A stretch of 5,945 bases of DNA. It comes from DAOQVB01 sp964400865. GTDB lineage: Bacteria; Patescibacteriota; Microgenomatia; UBA1400; PJMF01. The notes under the pieces are model-generated. The model saw only the letters and a list, made by a program, of their open reading frames with translations. It was not told the DNA's origin and did not search any database. The stretch is from positions 1 to 5,945 of the forward strand of contig CAYNWG010000054.1 of NCBI GenBank assembly GCA_964400865.1, in the 5' to 3' direction. Shown here piece by piece: positions 1-4,591 of the stretch. Numbering within the stretch: the first letter of the stretch is position 1; every line of letters starts with the position of its first letter. The position numbers were made by a program, and so were the translations under genes.

Positions 1-185
1 ATAACAAATTCTGAATCTTCCTTCATCATTTCATTCAAATCGTAATCTTTGTCATAAAGAATGATCGGGTGGAGGTTAACCAAATGTCCTTTCAGTTTTT
101 GAATTACTGAATCTCTGTCTGTTGGCTCATACTCTAAAACTGCTTGTGTCTTTAGTTTCGCTTCTGCTTTTGCTTGTAATGTCAT
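1..185 (-). CDS. Hypothetical protein, 3' end beyond the window (partial)
   Basis: An uninterrupted reading frame starts with ATG at 185 and reads leftward off the window edge, giving 61 complete codons. The visible N-terminal part begins MTLQAKAEAKLKTQ and continues with a charged, probably helical stretch, then a more hydrophobic segment (LVNLHPIILYDKDYD). There is no signal peptide or membrane helix in the visible part. The start is supported by a good promoter upstream (TTGCAA, 17-nt spacer, TATAAT) and by a weak GGA five bases before the ATG. I do not recognise the family. The regular codon pattern and the promoter make it likely to be a real gene, but no function can be assigned from this fragment. 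Confidence 0.7.
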   Translation of the reverse strand, partial: MTLQAKAEAKLKTQAVLEYEPTDRDSVIQKLKGHLVNLHPIILYDKDYDLNEMMKEDSEFV

Positions 186-217
186 AGTATCCAATATTTT
201 ACATCTATATAATGCTT

Positions 218-246
218 ATTATATCTTTCTGTATCTCTTATTGCAA
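218..246 (-). promoter_or_regulatory. Promoter of the partial gene at the left edge
   Basis: On the minus strand a -35-like TTGCAA (241-246, four of six consensus bases) is separated by exactly 17 nt from a perfect -10 box TATAAT (218-223). The predicted transcript would start near 211, leaving a leader of about 26 nt before the ATG at 185. This is the most conventional sigma-70-type promoter in the window. Confidence 0.6.
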
Positions 247-300
247 TGATTGACGTGTCACCAGGTTTTGACCTAATAATTAGAGTTCTAACTTCATCTC

Positions 301-456
301 ATGTTTTCAGCAAATATGAATCTAGGACTAATTGGTTTTTATTTCACTTTTGGACAAGTAATCGCACTCATACTTATAAACTTAGTACTATTTTCTGTGA
401 TCTTAATTCTATTTTCGGCTATGAACTACAGCCTAAGCGAAATGATTACACGCTGA
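301..456 (+). CDS. Possible small single-helix membrane protein
   Basis: A short frame of 51 codons from ATG 301 (46 aa from the alternative ATG at 316) ends with TGA at 454-456. From ATG 316 it encodes a polar start, then an almost unbroken hydrophobic run (including IALILINLVLFSVILILF), and a short polar tail (NYSLSEMITR). This is the layout of a single-pass membrane peptide. No Shine-Dalgarno sequence is visible, and the upstream promoter elements (TTGACG at 250-255, AATAAT at 275-280, spacer 19) are imperfect. T-rich DNA readily produces hydrophobic frames, so this could be chance. A longer overlapping frame (246-497) has less protein-like composition. It is the only gene candidate I see between 186 and 546. 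Confidence 0.3.
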   Translation: MFSANMNLGLIGFYFTFGQVIALILINLVLFSVILILFSAMNYSLSEMITR

Positions 457-465
457 TACGTATCA
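454..465. repeat. Perfect 12-bp palindrome TGATACGTATCA
   Basis: The sequence TGATACGTATCA is identical to its reverse complement and overlaps the stop codon of the small membrane frame. It has no loop and no following T-run, so it is not a terminator. It could be a binding site for a dimeric DNA-binding protein, but a chance palindrome cannot be excluded, and I see no second copy in the window. Confidence 0.4.
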
Positions 466-546
466 TTACTGTTTGTTTGTTACCATCGCTTCGTTAACTG
501 GTGATCTAGTATCAAATACTCAGCCAAATAGGATAAGTTTGAAGTC

Positions 547-570
547 AAAAAAACACGTGTGACACAAGTT
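547..570 (-). terminator. Probable intrinsic terminator of the 117-aa gene
   Basis: Reading the minus strand, AACTTGTG-TCA-CACGTGTT folds into a stem of seven pairs (one of them G-T) with one T-T mismatch and a three-base loop (552-570). It is followed directly by TTTTT (547-551). It begins four bases after the stop codon of the 575-928 gene, which is the expected position. The stem is modest, so termination may be partial. Confidence 0.5.
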
Positions 571-574
571 AGCA

Positions 575-928
575 TTAGAAATGGGCAAAAGTAGGTTTTT
601 TATAAAACTTAAAGAAATGATTTGGATCTCTGGGTGTAAGCTCATTGAGTAAAACTAGCTCAACTGGAAACCCAAACCCAAACCGGTGTTTAAGTAGATG
701 ATTACCATCAGCACGCAACTCTACCACTATTGCCACATGATAAGGGATGCCATTTTCATCAACCTTAAGAACAACTTCTGCTTCTTCTTTAGTAGATTCA
801 ACGTAACCAAGATCAGACATTTGTTCGGTAAATTTCCTGACTCTCACTCCGTTTTCTTCTGGCACTCCCGCAAGTACTGAAAGTGCATAAGAATAACAAT
901 TACCGGTTTCACTGGTTACAGTTGCCAT
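575..928 (-). CDS. Small protein with Cys/His pair, possibly hydrolase-like
   Basis: The product is 117 aa, soluble, without signal peptide or membrane helix. Near the N-terminus is GNCYSYAL with Cys11 leading what looks like a helix. A central segment has a Gly-Tyr (41-42) followed by charged residues. Then comes a strand-like YHVAIVVE with His64, and later KHRFGFGFPVE with His81 and Glu90. A Cys at the start of a helix followed by a His at the start of a beta strand is the general layout of NlpC/P60- and papain-like folds and of some small uncharacterised families. Placing this protein there is inference only, and the active residues are unproven. The ATG at 928 lies 7 nt after a perfect -10 box, so the mRNA should be leaderless. 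A hairpin terminator follows the stop codon. The gene stands alone, divergent from a broken gene at 975. Confidence 0.7.
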   Translation of the reverse strand: MATVTSETGNCYSYALSVLAGVPEENGVRVRKFTEQMSDLGYVESTKEEAEVVLKVDENGIPYHVAIVVELRADGNHLLKHRFGFGFPVELVLLNELTPRDPNHFFKFYKKPTFAHF

Positions 929-935
929 TAATGTA

Positions 936-944
936 ATTATATCA
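936..944 (-). promoter_or_regulatory. Extended -10 promoter of the 117-aa gene, leaderless
   Basis: The minus strand reads TGATATAAT (TG at 943-944, TATAAT at 936-941), a perfect extended -10 element. Only seven bases separate it from the ATG at 926-928, so transcription should begin at or next to the A of the start codon. There is no room for a Shine-Dalgarno sequence. Confidence 0.65.
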
Positions 945-955
945 GCACTAGTTTT

Positions 956-964
956 TGCTATAAT
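956..964 (+). promoter_or_regulatory. Divergent extended -10 promoter
   Basis: The plus strand reads TGCTATAAT (TG at 956-957, TATAAT at 959-964). Ten bases separate it from the ATG at 975, so the leader would be about three or four bases. It sits where the -35 box of the opposing promoter would be (17 nt from the minus-strand -10), so the two promoters physically overlap and should compete for polymerase. Confidence 0.5.
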
Positions 965-974
965 CGAGCTACAG

Positions 975-1161
975 ATGACAATGACGTTACTTGAGCATCA
1001 CGTTCAAATACTGAAATCAAAGCAGTTCATGGAAGAATTAGTGGGCAGAAGCTGTTGAAGCCTTTAAAAATGGGCAAATTGATGAGGTAGGTGATTTCAA
1101 AGTTAAGCGAGATGTCGTCTGTGATGCATTTCGAAATCACTTAAGTAATTGGGTCACTTAA
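975..1161 (+). pseudogene. Small gene broken by an apparent +1 frameshift
   Basis: An ATG at 975, just after an extended -10 box, opens a frame beginning MTMTLLEHHVQILKSKQF and stopping at TGA 1056-1058 after 27 residues. In the next frame, open from 1042 to the TAA at 1159-1161, the sequence continues as a natural-looking polar protein (WAEAVEAFKNGQIDEVGDF, then charged residues and a C-terminus HLSNWVT). Removing a single base between about 1041 and 1056 joins them into one 61-aa reading frame. The possibilities are a genuine frameshifted pseudogene, a sequencing or assembly error, or, less likely, programmed frameshifting; there is no obvious slippery heptamer. I do not recognise the family. 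Its 3' end overlaps the last 21 bases of the converging 1141-1770 gene. Confidence 0.45.
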
Positions 1162-1770
1162 TTTCAAAGCATGCTCGGAATACCCCTTGGACAAAGCGTC
1201 TACAAATTCTTTGGGAGCATAAGCACTAAGCTCTGGAAGCCCTGTAACTGGGTATTTACAAGCATACAAAGTGAATGATCCAAGATCAGAACTCCAGATT
1301 TTTGGTTTATCAACGCGCTCACCAACCTCATCGGATAAATAATAGACTCCCATGCTTGTGAGTAGTTCAAATAGAGGCTGAGAGTGCTTGTTCGCTCTAA
1401 CAATATGAGTAAAGGTTCCAAATCTCTCGCTCAATTCAGTAATGGTAGATATTAGCGTGAGCATAATGCGAATTGAATCGAAGGGATTTCTAAGTTTAGT
1501 GTGTTTGTCCTCACCGACTTGGAAGGATGAAATTATTATTCTGGGTCGATTCTTCCATTCAGAGATAGCTTGTAAATCTGCGCTAACACTATCAGAAAAA
1601 GAAATAACGATTTCACTTGAATAATCGCTTTGTCTTTGTTGCCAATGGAAGAACACTTTTACCGCATCTTCAGCAGAATACAATTCAATAGTTGGATTAT
1701 TTGCATCGATGGGAGGGACACGATGAGAATACTTTTCTAGTGTTTCAAATGAATCCAGCTCAGTTGGCAT
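1141..1770 (-). CDS. Hypothetical protein, 209 aa
   Basis: This is a soluble 209-aa protein without signal peptide or membrane segment. The N-terminal third is polar, followed by alternating strand-like stretches (EIVISFSD at 53-60, PRIIISSF at 76-83). Next is a helix-rich part (about 98-116) and then FTHIVRANKHSQPLFELLTS (120-139) before MGVYYL. The last of these resembles the C-terminal half of GNAT acetyltransferases, where a strand with Asn precedes a helix and a Gly-aromatic strand. The acetyl-CoA binding loop is not evident, so this is a weak suggestion and I do not assign the family. The ATG at 1770 has no Shine-Dalgarno sequence, and -10-like boxes 8 and 15 nt upstream predict a very short leader. 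A nested shorter frame on the same strand (1200-1421) is a shadow. Confidence 0.75.
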   Translation of the reverse strand: MPTELDSFETLEKYSHRVPPIDANNPTIELYSAEDAVKVFFHWQQRQSDYSSEIVISFSDSVSADLQAISEWKNRPRIIISSFQVGEDKHTKLRNPFDSIRIMLTLISTITELSERFGTFTHIVRANKHSQPLFELLTSMGVYYLSDEVGERVDKPKIWSSDLGSFTLYACKYPVTGLPELSAYAPKEFVDALSKGYSEHALKLSDPIT

Positions 1771-1778
1771 ACGTATAT

Positions 1779-1791
1779 TTTATACATTATA
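1779..1791 (-). promoter_or_regulatory. -10 boxes of the 209-aa gene
   Basis: On the minus strand TATAAT (1786-1791) lies 15 nt before the start codon, and TATAAA (1779-1784) lies 8 nt before it. The first would give a leader of about 8 nt, the second a leaderless mRNA. No convincing -35 box is visible. Between 1792 and 1892 I see no other gene or strong terminator. Confidence 0.45.
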
Positions 1792-1892
1792 CCCAAAGTA
1801 TTCACAGTTGTTTTTTGTGTGTTAACAAAACCTCATTTCACTACCCGCATTCTTTAGAAGGCATCTACTGGTTGCATGATGAAACTCAATAT

Positions 1893-2186
1893 CTAAACTT
1901 GTTCTTCGGCTACAAGAATAGAATAAATCGTTGCGTAGATGTGATCAGCCTGAGAAACTTGGGGATCAGCATTATATGCAGCTATTATATTCTTAACATT
2001 AGGATCATGTACTAATGCCATATATCTATTTTTATCCTCTTGAAGCATGAGCTCTGCAAACACTCTGAGTGCTACTAATGGTTGGGAAGATAATACTGCC
2101 CAAATGAGATTTTTGATAGGCATCTCTTCTAGCATTTTAAGCTCGGTTTGGCCAAACCGACCAGTCTTACTTGTTTCCCACGTCAT
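1893..2186 (-). CDS. Hypothetical helical protein, 97 aa
   Basis: The product is a 97-aa soluble protein predicted by eye to be mostly alpha-helical. A basic/polar start (MTWETSKTGRFG) is followed by helical stretches such as LKMLEEMPIKNLIWAVLSS (17-35) and PLVALRVFAELMLQEDKN (36-53), ending acidic (LVAEEQV). The helix-turn-helix-like repetition could suit a protein-protein interaction module, but no known motif is recognised. Unlike its neighbours it has a clear Shine-Dalgarno sequence (AGGAG, 8 nt before the ATG) and a leader of about 21 nt after an extended -10 box. It lies upstream of, and on the same strand as, the 209-aa gene, but a 122-nt gap with its own -10 boxes suggests separate transcription. 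Confidence 0.75.
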   Translation of the reverse strand: MTWETSKTGRFGQTELKMLEEMPIKNLIWAVLSSQPLVALRVFAELMLQEDKNRYMALVHDPNVKNIIAAYNADPQVSQADHIYATIYSILVAEEQV

Positions 2187-2214
2187 AGTTTCATCTCCTG
2201 CTCAAATAAAATTT

Positions 2215-2223
2215 ATTATATCA
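2215..2223 (-). promoter_or_regulatory. Extended -10 promoter of the 97-aa gene
   Basis: The minus strand reads TGATATAAT (TG at 2222-2223, TATAAT at 2215-2220), the same nine bases as the promoter at 936-944. The predicted start of transcription is near 2208, about 21 nt before the ATG, leaving room for the AGGAG ribosome-binding site at 2195-2199. No good -35 box is seen. Confidence 0.6.
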
Positions 2224-2242
2224 TAATACATCATTTTTTTTC

Positions 2243-2251
2243 TGTTATACT
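2243..2251 (+). promoter_or_regulatory. Extended -10 promoter of the riboswitch-transporter unit
   Basis: The plus strand reads TGTTATACT (TG at 2243-2244, TATACT at 2246-2251), an extended -10 element with one mismatch to TATAAT. Transcription should begin near 2258, a few bases before the first riboswitch stem. No clear -35 is present. It lies back to back with the minus-strand promoter at 2215-2223. Confidence 0.6.
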
Positions 2252-2257
2252 ACCTCC

Positions 2258-2412
2258 GAACCTTCAGGGCAGGGTGCAATTCCCGATCGGCGGTAGAGCC
2301 CGCGAGCTGAGGTCGTTTGTTTACATAAACAGCGAGCGAGGCAGGATTCGGTGCGAACAATAAAATAGTTGATCAACTCCGAAGCCGACAGTATAGTCTG
2401 GATGAAAGAAGG
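2258..2412 (+). ncRNA. FMN riboswitch (RFN element)
   Basis: This is the aptamer that binds flavin mononucleotide and lowers expression of flavin synthesis or uptake genes. Conserved blocks appear in order. P1 is CCTTC (2261-2265) pairing GAAGG (2408-2412). CAGGGTGCAATTCCCGA forms P2, and CGGCGGTAGAGCCCGCGAGC forms P3. A variable hairpin TGTTT-ACAT-AAACA follows (2318-2331), then GCAGGATTCGGTG, CCGAAGCCGACAGT, and AGTCTGGATGAAAGAAGG. The match to the RFN consensus is very strong. The unusual part is loop L5: between TTCGG (2347-2351) and CCGAA (2379-2383) lie 27 nt instead of about 7, including AGTTGATCAACT (2367-2378), which can form its own small stem-loop. It precedes an EamA-type transporter, the arrangement expected for flavin uptake. 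Confidence 0.96.
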
Positions 2413-2419
2413 CAGTCAC

Positions 2420-2447
2420 AACACACCTTTCTGGCTGTGTTTGTTTG
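2420..2447 (+). promoter_or_regulatory. Hairpin in the riboswitch expression platform
   Basis: Eight bases after P1 ends, AACACACC (2420-2427) can pair with GG and TGTGTT (2433-2441, one bulged C) across a TTTCT loop, followed by the T-rich TTGTTTG. This could be a weak intrinsic terminator that ends transcription when FMN is bound. The T-run is interrupted, however, and a mechanism acting on the ribosome-binding site at 2499-2502 is also possible. I could not identify a clean alternative pairing with P1. Confidence 0.3.
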
Positions 2448-2498
2448 CTGATCTTACATGTATTTTCCTGTTGGTTACGTACAAAGCTTGTCAATGTT

Positions 2499-2502
2499 AG
2501 GG
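2499..2502 (+). promoter_or_regulatory. Ribosome-binding site AGGG deciding the transporter start
   Basis: AGGG lies five bases before the ATG at 2508. An upstream in-frame TTG (2445) would add 21 residues, but it falls inside the riboswitch expression platform, has no ribosome-binding site, and would add a segment (MLILHVFSCWLRTK) unlike the start of EamA transporters. The ATG at 2508 is preferred. Confidence 0.6.
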
Positions 2503-2507
2503 CAATT

Positions 2508-3425
2508 ATGAATCCAAAAAAGCCACCAATTATTTGGTATGGACCATTACTTATTGCGTTGGCCGCTGCCTTGTGGGCGCTTGACGGTATCACGCGCCGA
2601 AGTTTGTATCACCTCTCGCCGATCATCATTGTATTTTATGAACATCTGATCGGCTCGCTCCTACTTGCCCCATTGGTTCCCGCCATTTTGAAAAATCAAA
2701 AACTGACAAAAAAAGTTTTCGTAATCGGATTCATTGTGGCGTTGTTTGGTGGTTTACTCGGTACTTTGTGGATTACCACTGCTCTTGCAAGCGTCCACTT
2801 TATTTCATTCAGCGTGGTATTTTTGATTCAAAAATTACAACCACTCTTTACAATTACGTCGGCCTCTTTCTTGTTAGGTGAAAAAATTTCACGAAAATAT
2901 CTTAAGTGGGCGGCGTTGGCAATCATCGCGGTGTTCTTTGTGACATTTCCCAACGGGAATGTTAATCTATCAACTGGTCAAGGCACACTAATTGCCGCAC
3001 TCTTTTCTTTTGGAGCCGCAGCGGTTTGGGGTATTGGAACTACTTTTTCCAAGATGCTACTCAATCATGTTTCAGATAAAGCTGGCATCGTGTTACGTTA
3101 TTACGGTGCAACTATCTTAGCTTTTATTGCGATCTTTTTGTTGGGAAATGGCGATCAAATTATCAATGTTGGACCAACAGACATTGGCCGCCTTGTTTTT
3201 ATTGCATTTACCACAGGACTAGCGGCCATGTTCCTCTACTACAAGGGTTTACAAGTTACCCAAGCCAAAGTAGCAACAATTATGGAATTAACCTTTCCGT
3301 TACTCGCAGTATTTGTAGATATGTTTTTATACAAAACTTTTCTCGCCCCCACTCAATACCTTGCGGGTGGAATCTTACTCTTCGCTATGTACCGAGTGAG
3401 CAAAATTCAAAAAGCACATAACTAA
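2508..3425 (+). CDS. EamA/DMT-family transporter, probable riboflavin (flavin) importer
   Basis: The 305-aa protein has the size and layout of the drug/metabolite transporter superfamily: two tandem EamA repeats of about five membrane helices each (roughly residues 11-146 and 157-297). Visible hallmarks are the first helix ALWALDGITRR, the conserved LQPLFTITSASFLLGEKIS at the end of repeat 1 (110-128), and its counterpart MELTFPLLAVFVDMFLYKTF in repeat 2 (259-278). EamA proteins move varied metabolites, so sequence alone does not give the substrate. The FMN riboswitch directly upstream does: known FMN-riboswitch-linked or flavin-transporting DMT proteins include the ImpX and RibN groups. The likely role is therefore uptake of riboflavin across the inner membrane, switched off by FMN. 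The specific subgroup is not assigned. A YibE/F gene follows 23 nt downstream. Confidence 0.92.
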   Translation: MNPKKPPIIWYGPLLIALAAALWALDGITRRSLYHLSPIIIVFYEHLIGSLLLAPLVPAILKNQKLTKKVFVIGFIVALFGGLLGTLWITTALASVHFISFSVVFLIQKLQPLFTITSASFLLGEKISRKYLKWAALAIIAVFFVTFPNGNVNLSTGQGTLIAALFSFGAAAVWGIGTTFSKMLLNHVSDKAGIVLRYYGATILAFIAIFLLGNGDQIINVGPTDIGRLVFIAFTTGLAAMFLYYKGLQVTQAKVATIMELTFPLLAVFVDMFLYKTFLAPTQYLAGGILLFAMYRVSKIQKAHN

Positions 3426-3434
3426 TATTTCGGT

Positions 3435-3440
3435 TACAAT
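3435..3440 (+). promoter_or_regulatory. Possible -10 box for the YibE/F gene
   Basis: TACAAT lies eight bases before the ATG at 3449, a spacing that would give a leaderless mRNA. There is no TG extension and no convincing -35 box, and no Shine-Dalgarno sequence precedes the ATG. It may allow expression independent of the riboswitch, or the gene may be co-transcribed with the transporter. Confidence 0.3.
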
Positions 3441-3448
3441 TACTCAGC

Positions 3449-4591
3449 ATGTTGCAATTGAAGGAATCAACTAAATGGCTCGCCACGGCTTTTCTGCTTT
3501 TCACCATTTTCTTCAGCGCATCCCCCGTCTTTGCCCAAACCGAAACCTATCTTGAAACAACTGAAGGCATTATCACCAAGGTGATTTCCACAGGTAAAGA
3601 GACATTTCGGAACGAACTAGCTGAATACCAAGAATTAGAAATCACACTTACTCAAGAAAAAAACCAGGGTGAAAAGATTGTATTAAAGCATTTTTTAATT
3701 GAAGGTGATGCTTCCAATCCATTCGGTGAAGAGTACCAACTTACCGATAAAGTCAAACTCGTAATCAACCAATCAGAAACAAATGAAAAAATTTATACAA
3801 TCGACGGTAAAATTAAACGAGATAGCCTCATTACTTTGGGCATAATCTTTGTCGTAGTTGTCGTTGTAGTAGGTCGAATCTGGGGTGCGTTTTCACTTGT
3901 TGGTTTGAGCTTGTCTTTCTTAGTAATTTTCAAATTAATTATTCCGCTCATTATCAGTGGAACTAATCCCGTGCTTGCAGCAGTGCTTGGAGCCATGCTG
4001 ATTGTGCCAATTACATTTTATATTTCTCACGGGTTTAATAAAAAAACTCACGTGGGAGTCATTACAACGATTGTGTCACTGATTTTGACTGGCTTGCTAG
4101 CTGTCTATTTTGTTGAAGCGGCACATCTAACTGGTTTTGCTTCAGAGGAAGCTGGTTTTCTGCAAATAGAAAGAAGTGGCACGATTGATATTCGAGGCCT
4201 ACTTTTGGCTGGTATCATTATCGGCACATTGGGAATTCTGGATGATGTCACTATCGGTCAATCATCAACCGTACAACAGCTCAAAAAAGCCAACCCAAAA
4301 ATGAAACTATTGGAGTTGTACACCAATGGTATGAAAGTTGGCCAAGACCATATTTCTTCTATGGTCAATACACTCATGCTCGTCTATTCAGGCTCAGCCT
4401 TGCCATTATTGCTACTTTTTTTTGGCAGTCAAAAAAGTTTTCTAGAAATTTTAGAATATGAACTAATTGCCGAAGAAATTGTTCGGATGCTTGTGGGAAG
4501 CATTGGCTTAGTTTTAGCAGCGCCATTGGCAACAATTTTAGCTGCTTATTTCTTCACCGCCCGAAAAACTCTCGATTCACCTTCTCGATAA
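3449..4591 (+). CDS. YibE/F family membrane protein
   Basis: The 380-aa product has an N-terminal signal peptide (hydrophobic LATAFLLFTIFFSA, likely cleavage after SPVFA at 29). Next is an extracytoplasmic region of about 95 residues (30-125) that looks beta-rich, and then a polytopic membrane domain. The membrane part begins with a striking run of seven valines (135-141). It contains the family-type motif LGILDDVTIGQSSTV (261-275) and the closing GQDHISSMVNTL...YSGSALPLLLLFF (298-325), both characteristic of YibE/F (the Pfam YibE/F-like family). About seven or eight helices can be counted. The biochemical function of YibE/F proteins is not established; they are described only as predicted multi-pass membrane proteins. 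The gene starts 23 nt after the transporter stop, so co-transcription is possible. Its 3' end overlaps the converging glycosyltransferase gene by 46 bp. Confidence 0.9.
   Translation: MLQLKESTKWLATAFLLFTIFFSASPVFAQTETYLETTEGIITKVISTGKETFRNELAEYQELEITLTQEKNQGEKIVLKHFLIEGDASNPFGEEYQLTDKVKLVINQSETNEKIYTIDGKIKRDSLITLGIIFVVVVVVVGRIWGAFSLVGLSLSFLVIFKLIIPLIISGTNPVLAAVLGAMLIVPITFYISHGFNKKTHVGVITTIVSLILTGLLAVYFVEAAHLTGFASEEAGFLQIERSGTIDIRGLLLAGIIIGTLGILDDVTIGQSSTVQQLKKANPKMKLLELYTNGMKVGQDHISSMVNTLMLVYSGSALPLLLLFFGSQKSFLEILEYELIAEEIVRMLVGSIGLVLAAPLATILAAYFFTARKTLDSPSR

Noticed and set aside
246..497. Plus-strand frame of 83 codons
   Set aside because: It overlaps a minus-strand promoter and the better small membrane frame, its composition is not protein-like, and it has no ribosome-binding site.
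1120..1145. Hairpin GTGAT...ATCAC after the 209-aa gene as a terminator
   Set aside because: The stem is short and no T-run follows on the minus strand.
1692..2015. Plus-strand frame of 107 codons
   Set aside because: It runs antisense across the starts and ends of two better-supported minus-strand genes and has no promoter or ribosome-binding site.
2148..2363. Plus-strand frame crossing the FMN riboswitch
   Set aside because: Most of it translates structured riboswitch RNA and a promoter region, and the reading is incidental.
2445..2507. TTG start at 2445 extending the transporter by 21 residues
   Set aside because: The added segment lies in the riboswitch expression platform, lacks a ribosome-binding site, and does not resemble EamA N-termini. 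The ATG at 2508 has AGGG at good spacing.
2321..2593. Minus-strand frame across the riboswitch and transporter start
   Set aside because: It is antisense to the aptamer and to conserved transporter codons, so it is a shadow.
3793..3996. Minus-strand frame with a run of threonines
   Set aside because: It is the antisense of the seven-valine membrane segment of YibE/F and is a shadow.
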